9,892 nt of DNA, from assembly GCA_036503065.1 (NCBI GenBank), contig DASXXM010000396.1, forward strand, positions 1 to 9,892. The letters run 5' to 3'. The position numbers and the translations under genes are program-made. Shown here piece by piece: positions 6,818-9,892 of this stretch (position 1 is the stretch's first letter; every line of letters begins with the position of its first letter). The notes below the pieces were generated by a model that saw only the letters and a program-made list of their open reading frames with translations, ran no database searches and was not told the origin of the DNA. This DNA comes from DATEPR01 sp036503065 (lineage in GTDB: Bacteria > Actinomycetota > Actinomycetes > Mycobacteriales > Pseudonocardiaceae).

Positions 6818-6912
6818 TCAGATGTCGGCCGGGAAGGTAAAGTCAACGACACAGGCAGTAAGATCACCCCGTCAGCGTCGATAAGCCACAGATTCGGCTT
6901 TCCTTCAAAGAG

Positions 6913-7062
6913 GACGACCTGGCCCACCCATTTCCAGGGGCAGCCACGGTAGCGGCGGAGAGCCTTGTCGGTGTCTTTGCAGCGTGTTGGCATGTTCGCC
7001 CAGACAGCGCAAGGCGCCGTGGACGGCGTTGTAGGCCTGCTGGTCGATCGTGAGGTCGACCG
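6913..7062 (-). pseudogene. Transposase remnant (IS5/DDE-like C-terminal fragment), frameshifted
   Basis: On the minus strand, bases 7060-6980 translate as VDLTIDQQAYNAVHGALRC followed by LGEHANTL. A different frame from 6978 gives KDTDKALRRYRGCPWKWVG. Joined, they match the C-terminal pattern seen in actinobacterial IS5-type DDE transposases (Gln-Tyr-Asn, Ala-Leu-Arg, Leu-Gly-Glu-x-Ala-Asn-x-Leu-Leu-Lys, then Lys-Ala-Leu-Arg-Arg and Cys-Pro-Trp). The switch of frame falls exactly between Leu and Lys, at base 6979, consistent with a two-base deletion. Stops close the frame just upstream, near 7106, so the DDE catalytic core is absent. No terminal inverted repeats could be paired. The family assignment is from memory of the motif order. 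Confidence 0.6.
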
Positions 7063-7094
7063 GACGGGATGTGCGGTGGCCGGTGTTCTGGGAA

Positions 7095-7637
7095 TCAGGC
7101 GGTCAGGTCGAGGGTGAGTTGGGGCTCGTTGCTTTCCAGGTCCAGTAAGCGACGTTTGGCTGGTAAGCCACCCGCGTAGCCGGTTAGGGCGTTGTTGGTG
7201 CCGACTACCCGATGGCAGGGCAGGACGATCACTACTGGGTTGCGGCCCAGTGCGGCTCCGATCTTGCGTGCGTCTGTCGGTGGGCGGTTCAGTGCCGCGG
7301 TCAGGCGGCCGTAGGTGGTGGTGGTTCCGTAGGTGACCGTGGTGAGTGTGGACAGGACCGACTGGTCGAACTTGCCGGCCAGGCGTAGGTCCAGTGGGAC
7401 TTCGAACAGCTGGAGTGTGCCGGCGAAGTAGTCGTCCAGTTCGGTGCGTGCCTGGTCCAGCCAGGACCGGGCGGCCGGGGTGTCGGTGCCTGTCAGGTGG
7501 GCCAGTCGGGCTCTGAGTTGGTCTGGTGGGGCGAACGAGCAGGTGGCCAGGCCCTGTTCGGTCGCAGCCAGGGTCAGGGCGCCGATCGGGGTGTTGTGGC
7601 GGATCGTGGTCGTCGGGCTGAGATCGGTGGTGGTCAT
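7095..7637 (-). CDS. ogt: O6-alkylguanine-DNA (methylated-DNA-cysteine) alkyltransferase
   Basis: This 180-residue suicide repair protein moves alkyl groups from O6-alkylguanine (and O4-alkylthymine) to its own cysteine. The active-site motif LPCHRVVG places the acceptor at Cys141. Upstream are the DNA-binding helix-turn-helix with the Tyr of TYGRLTAAL (about 108-116) and the Arg finger in ARKIGAALGRNP (123-134). Downstream is the conserved LTGYAGGLPAKRRLLDLE (151-168). Its length suits the Ogt class without an Ada domain, so it is probably constitutive rather than Ada-regulated. The ATG at 7637 follows GAGGAG by seven bases; an in-frame ATG at 7670 lacks such a site. It lies 68 bases after hrpA on the same strand and could be co-transcribed with it. 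Confidence 0.94.
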   Translation of the reverse strand: MTTTDLSPTTTIRHNTPIGALTLAATEQGLATCSFAPPDQLRARLAHLTGTDTPAARSWLDQARTELDDYFAGTLQLFEVPLDLRLAGKFDQSVLSTLTTVTYGTTTTYGRLTAALNRPPTDARKIGAALGRNPVVIVLPCHRVVGTNNALTGYAGGLPAKRRLLDLESNEPQLTLDLTA

Positions 7638-7644
7638 GGGGTGG

Positions 7645-7650
7645 CTCCTC
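7645..7650 (-). promoter_or_regulatory. Shine-Dalgarno for ogt
   Basis: GAGGAG on the minus strand, seven bases before the ATG at 7637, selects the 180-residue form over the in-frame ATG at 7670. Confidence 0.75.
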
Positions 7651-7678
7651 GGGGTGCGTGTGTGTTGCATCCCGTAGA

Positions 7679-7692
7679 ACCCCGGGAGGGGT
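7679..7692 (-). terminator. Small GC hairpin after hrpA, possible weak terminator
   Basis: Fourteen bases past the hrpA stop, ACCCC and GGGGT form a 5-bp stem with a 4-base loop. No T-run follows, so termination would be weak at best, and read-through into ogt remains likely. Confidence 0.25.
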
Positions 7693-7705
7693 GGATTGGT
7701 TGCAG

Positions 7706-9892
7706 TTAGGCCAGGAGGTCGTCTATTGCCCGGTATATCCGTTTTTCGGAGACCGGATATGCGGTGCCCAGGGTCTGGGCGAAGTAGCTGACCCGTAGTT
7801 CCTCGATCATCCAGCGGATTCGGCGTACCGGTTCGGTGTCCGCCGTGCCCGGTGTCAGGCCGGCGACCAACTGGCGGTACTCCTCGGTGATCGTGGCTAT
7901 GTCCGTTGTCCGCTCCTGGTCCCGGCGTGGGTTCTCCGGGAGTTTTTCCAGGCGCCGGTCGATCGCCCGCAGGTACCTGGCCACGTCCGGCAGCCGGGTC
8001 AGGCCGGTGTCGGTTACGAAACCTCGGTACACCAGCGCTGCCAGTTGCGCGCGGATGTCGGCCAGGGCTGCCGGCGGGGTGAAGGACGGCATGTCGGCCA
8101 GCCGGGACTCGACCTCCTGCCGGGCGATCAGGACCAGTCGGACGCGGTCGATGACCTGGAACAGGGTGCCGTGCAGGTCGCCGCGGACGGCGTCGCGCAG
8201 CGCGGCGAAGCCGGCCGCGTCCCATGCCGGGGCGCCGTGCGCCACGAGAAGGTGGTCCGCCGCGGCGGTCAGGCAGTCGTCCAGCAGGTCCGCCACGCTC
8301 TCGTGCGGGTGCCGGCCGAGGGCCAGTTTGGCCTGGTTGTCCAGGCCGCGGACCACCGACTTCACCGGGGACGGCACGGTGAGCAGCACCAGTCGCCGGG
8401 TGCCGCGCCACATCGCCGCCTGCTGTTCGGCTGCCGTGTCGAAGACGCGGATGTCGACGCTGTCGCCCGCGTCCACCAGTGCCGGGTAGCTGGTCACGTC
8501 GAAGCCGGACACGCGCTGCCGGTAGCTGTGCGGCAGCGTGTCGAACGTCCAGTCGCGTAGGCCGGTTCGGGTGATGTCCCTGGCCGCCTCGGCGAGCGCG
8601 GATCGGGTGCGTGGCTGGAGTTGGGCGCGTAGTTCGGCCAGGTCCTTGCTTTGGGCCACGGTCTTGCGGTGTTCGTCCACCACGCGGAAGGTGATCTTCA
8701 GGTGTTCCGGTATCTGGTCGGTGTTCCAGGCGTCCAGTGGGACCGTCACACCGGTCAGTCGTCGTAGTTCGCGGCCCAGCGCGACCAGCAGTGGCTCGCC
8801 GCGTTCCGGCAGCGAGGCCAGTGCGGCCCTGGCGACGTCGGGTGCCGGGACGAAGTTGCGGCGCAACTGTTTGGGCAGCGAGCGGATCAGGGACGTGACC
8901 AGTTCCTCGCGCAGGCCCGGGATCTGCCAGCCGAACTCGTCGGCGTCGACCTGGCCGAGCACGGCGAGCGGCACGTCCACGGTCACGCCGTCGTCCTGGG
9001 CGCCCGGTTCGAACTGGTACGTCAACGGCAGCGGCGCGCCATCGGACCGCCACGCGTTCGGGTAGGCGGCCTCCGTCACCGACGATGCCGAATCGTTGAC
9101 CAGCATCTCCCGGTCGAACACCAGCAGGTTCGGTTGGGTGCGCTGGGTTTTCTTCCACCAGCTGTCGAAGTGCCGCGCGGACACCACATCCGGGCCGATG
9201 CGCTGGTCGTAGAAGTCGAACAGTGTCTCGTCGTCGACCAGGATGTCGCGGCGTCGCGCGCGGTTCTCCAACTCGGCGACCTCGGTGAGCATGGCCCGGT
9301 TGCGGTGGAAGAACTTGTGGTGGGTCTGCCAGTCGCCCTCGACCAGGGCGTGTCGGATGAAGAGCTCCCGGCACAGCGTCGGGTCGATCCGGCCGTAGTT
9401 CACCGTGCGGGCCGCCACGATCGGAATGCCGTACAGGGTCACCTTCTCGGTGGCCAGGACCGCGCCCTTGCCGCGCTCCCAACGGGGTTCGCCGTAGGTG
9501 CGGCGGACGAGATGGCCGGCGAGGCGTTCGATCCACTCCGGTTCGATCCGGGCCACGATCCGGCCCCACAGCCGGGACGTCTCGACGAGTTCGGCCGCCA
9601 TCACCCAGCGGGGTGGTTTCCGGAACAGCGCGGAACCGGGGAACACGGCGAACTTGGCGTTGCGGGCGCCGAGGAATTCGTTGCGCGGGCCCTCTTTCAG
9701 GCCGACGTGGGACAGCAGCCCGGCCAGCAGCGCGGTGTGGACCTGGTCCGGCTCTGCCGGTGTCTCGTTCACGGTGAGGCCGAGGTTGCGGGCGATCTGG
9801 CGCAGCTGGCCGTGCAGGTCCTGCCATTCGCGCACCCGCAGGTAGTTGAGGAACTCGGCTCGGCAGAGTTTGCGGAACCTGTTGCTGGACAA
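7706..9892 (-). CDS. hrpA: ATP-dependent RNA helicase HrpA, C-terminal 728 residues (5' end outside window)
   Basis: The frame is open to the right edge. The first codon seen there (TTG, complement of 9890-9892) is internal, and the DEAH helicase core lies outside. The visible part begins at the OB-fold region (NRFRKLCRAEFLNYLRVREW) and continues through GARNAKFAVFPGSALF, ELVETSRLWGRIVARI, ALVEGDWQTHHKFF, RRRDILVDDETLFDFYDQRI, ARHFDSWWKK and YQFEPGAQDDGVTVDVPL. These follow E. coli HrpA closely through the long DUF3418 region. E. coli HrpA is about 1300 residues, so roughly 570 N-terminal residues are missing by window truncation. HrpA is a DEAH-type RNA helicase linked in E. coli to mRNA processing and rescue of stalled ribosomes. 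The gene ends at TAA 7706-7708, 68 bases before ogt. Confidence 0.95.
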   Translation of the reverse strand: MSSNRFRKLCRAEFLNYLRVREWQDLHGQLRQIARNLGLTVNETPAEPDQVHTALLAGLLSHVGLKEGPRNEFLGARNAKFAVFPGSALFRKPPRWVMAAELVETSRLWGRIVARIEPEWIERLAGHLVRRTYGEPRWERGKGAVLATEKVTLYGIPIVAARTVNYGRIDPTLCRELFIRHALVEGDWQTHHKFFHRNRAMLTEVAELENRARRRDILVDDETLFDFYDQRIGPDVVSARHFDSWWKKTQRTQPNLLVFDREMLVNDSASSVTEAAYPNAWRSDGAPLPLTYQFEPGAQDDGVTVDVPLAVLGQVDADEFGWQIPGLREELVTSLIRSLPKQLRRNFVPAPDVARAALASLPERGEPLLVALGRELRRLTGVTVPLDAWNTDQIPEHLKITFRVVDEHRKTVAQSKDLAELRAQLQPRTRSALAEAARDITRTGLRDWTFDTLPHSYRQRVSGFDVTSYPALVDAGDSVDIRVFDTAAEQQAAMWRGTRRLVLLTVPSPVKSVVRGLDNQAKLALGRHPHESVADLLDDCLTAAADHLLVAHGAPAWDAAGFAALRDAVRGDLHGTLFQVIDRVRLVLIARQEVESRLADMPSFTPPAALADIRAQLAALVYRGFVTDTGLTRLPDVARYLRAIDRRLEKLPENPRRDQERTTDIATITEEYRQLVAGLTPGTADTEPVRRIRWMIEELRVSYFAQTLGTAYPVSEKRIYRAIDDLLA

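Larger units (their letters stand above)
6560..6912. other. Low-GC intergenic island, probably a decayed insertion
   Basis: By hand count 161 of the 300 bases from 6601 to 6900 are G or C (about 54%), far below the neighbouring genes. Short reading frames occur on both strands but none has a convincing start, Shine-Dalgarno or recognisable domain. Several inverted repeats lie inside. The right side adjoins a frameshifted transposase fragment on the minus strand. The stretch is best read as a remnant of horizontally acquired DNA between the zinc exporter and ogt. I see no RNA gene in it. Confidence 0.55.

Noticed and set aside
6326..6952. 208-codon plus-strand frame through the CDF upstream region and low-GC island
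   Set aside because: It begins inside the CDF gene on the opposite strand, crosses the CDF promoter and palindrome, and shows no domain. It is a chance opening made possible by the lower GC.
7095..9827. 910-codon minus-strand frame ending with the ogt product
   Set aside because: Its first two thirds overlap hrpA out of frame and are Arg/Pro/Gly filler; only the last 180 codons match the alkyltransferase family. It is not a fusion protein.

Overview
The window comes from a high-GC actinomycete chromosome. The coding regions are very GC-rich, with third positions almost always G or C. TTG and ATG starts follow clear Shine-Dalgarno sequences. The gene repertoire (a membrane-anchored Hsp70-like protein next to a large LuxR/LAL regulator, a PIG-V-like mannosyltransferase, an actinobacterial CDF zinc exporter and HrpA) fits the order Pseudonocardiales. 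That placement is inference; no marker gene for taxonomy is present.

Layout. (1) Bases 1-4041, plus strand: the 3' part of an Hsp70-like gene (start lies outside the window). After a short G-poor gap comes a 948-residue LuxR-type STAND ATPase regulator starting at TTG. The two are probably co-transcribed and could form a sensing and transcription module. (2) Bases 4067-6368, minus strand, convergent with the first pair: a polytopic PIG-V-like glycosyltransferase, and upstream of it a zinc-type cation diffusion facilitator. Each has its own candidate promoter, and the CDF promoter is followed by a perfect 7-bp inverted repeat that looks like a metal-repressor operator. (3) Bases about 6370-7094: a 0.7-kb stretch with no convincing intact gene. 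It holds the CDF control region, a patch of markedly lower GC (161 of 300 bases between 6601 and 6900) with several inverted repeats and a doubtful small ORF, and a frameshifted fragment from the C-terminal end of a transposase. This is probably a decayed mobile-element scar. (4) Bases 7095-9892, minus strand: an O6-alkylguanine-DNA alkyltransferase (ogt type), preceded by the C-terminal 728 residues of the RNA helicase HrpA, whose N-terminal helicase domains lie beyond the right edge.

Functional reading. Most genes are ordinary housekeeping or envelope functions: zinc export, alkylation repair, ribosome-associated RNA helicase and envelope glycosylation. The most unusual part is the left pair. 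The Hsp70-like protein ends in a transmembrane helix, lacks a canonical substrate-binding domain, and has a degenerate phosphate loop in which the expected Asp is Gly. It therefore looks more like a membrane-bound nucleotide sensor or scaffold than a foldase. Its partner regulator has an intact Walker A/B pair, a roughly 110-residue low-complexity linker and a classical LuxR DNA-binding domain. I did not find a CRISPR array, RNA gene, complete insertion sequence or obvious defence system.
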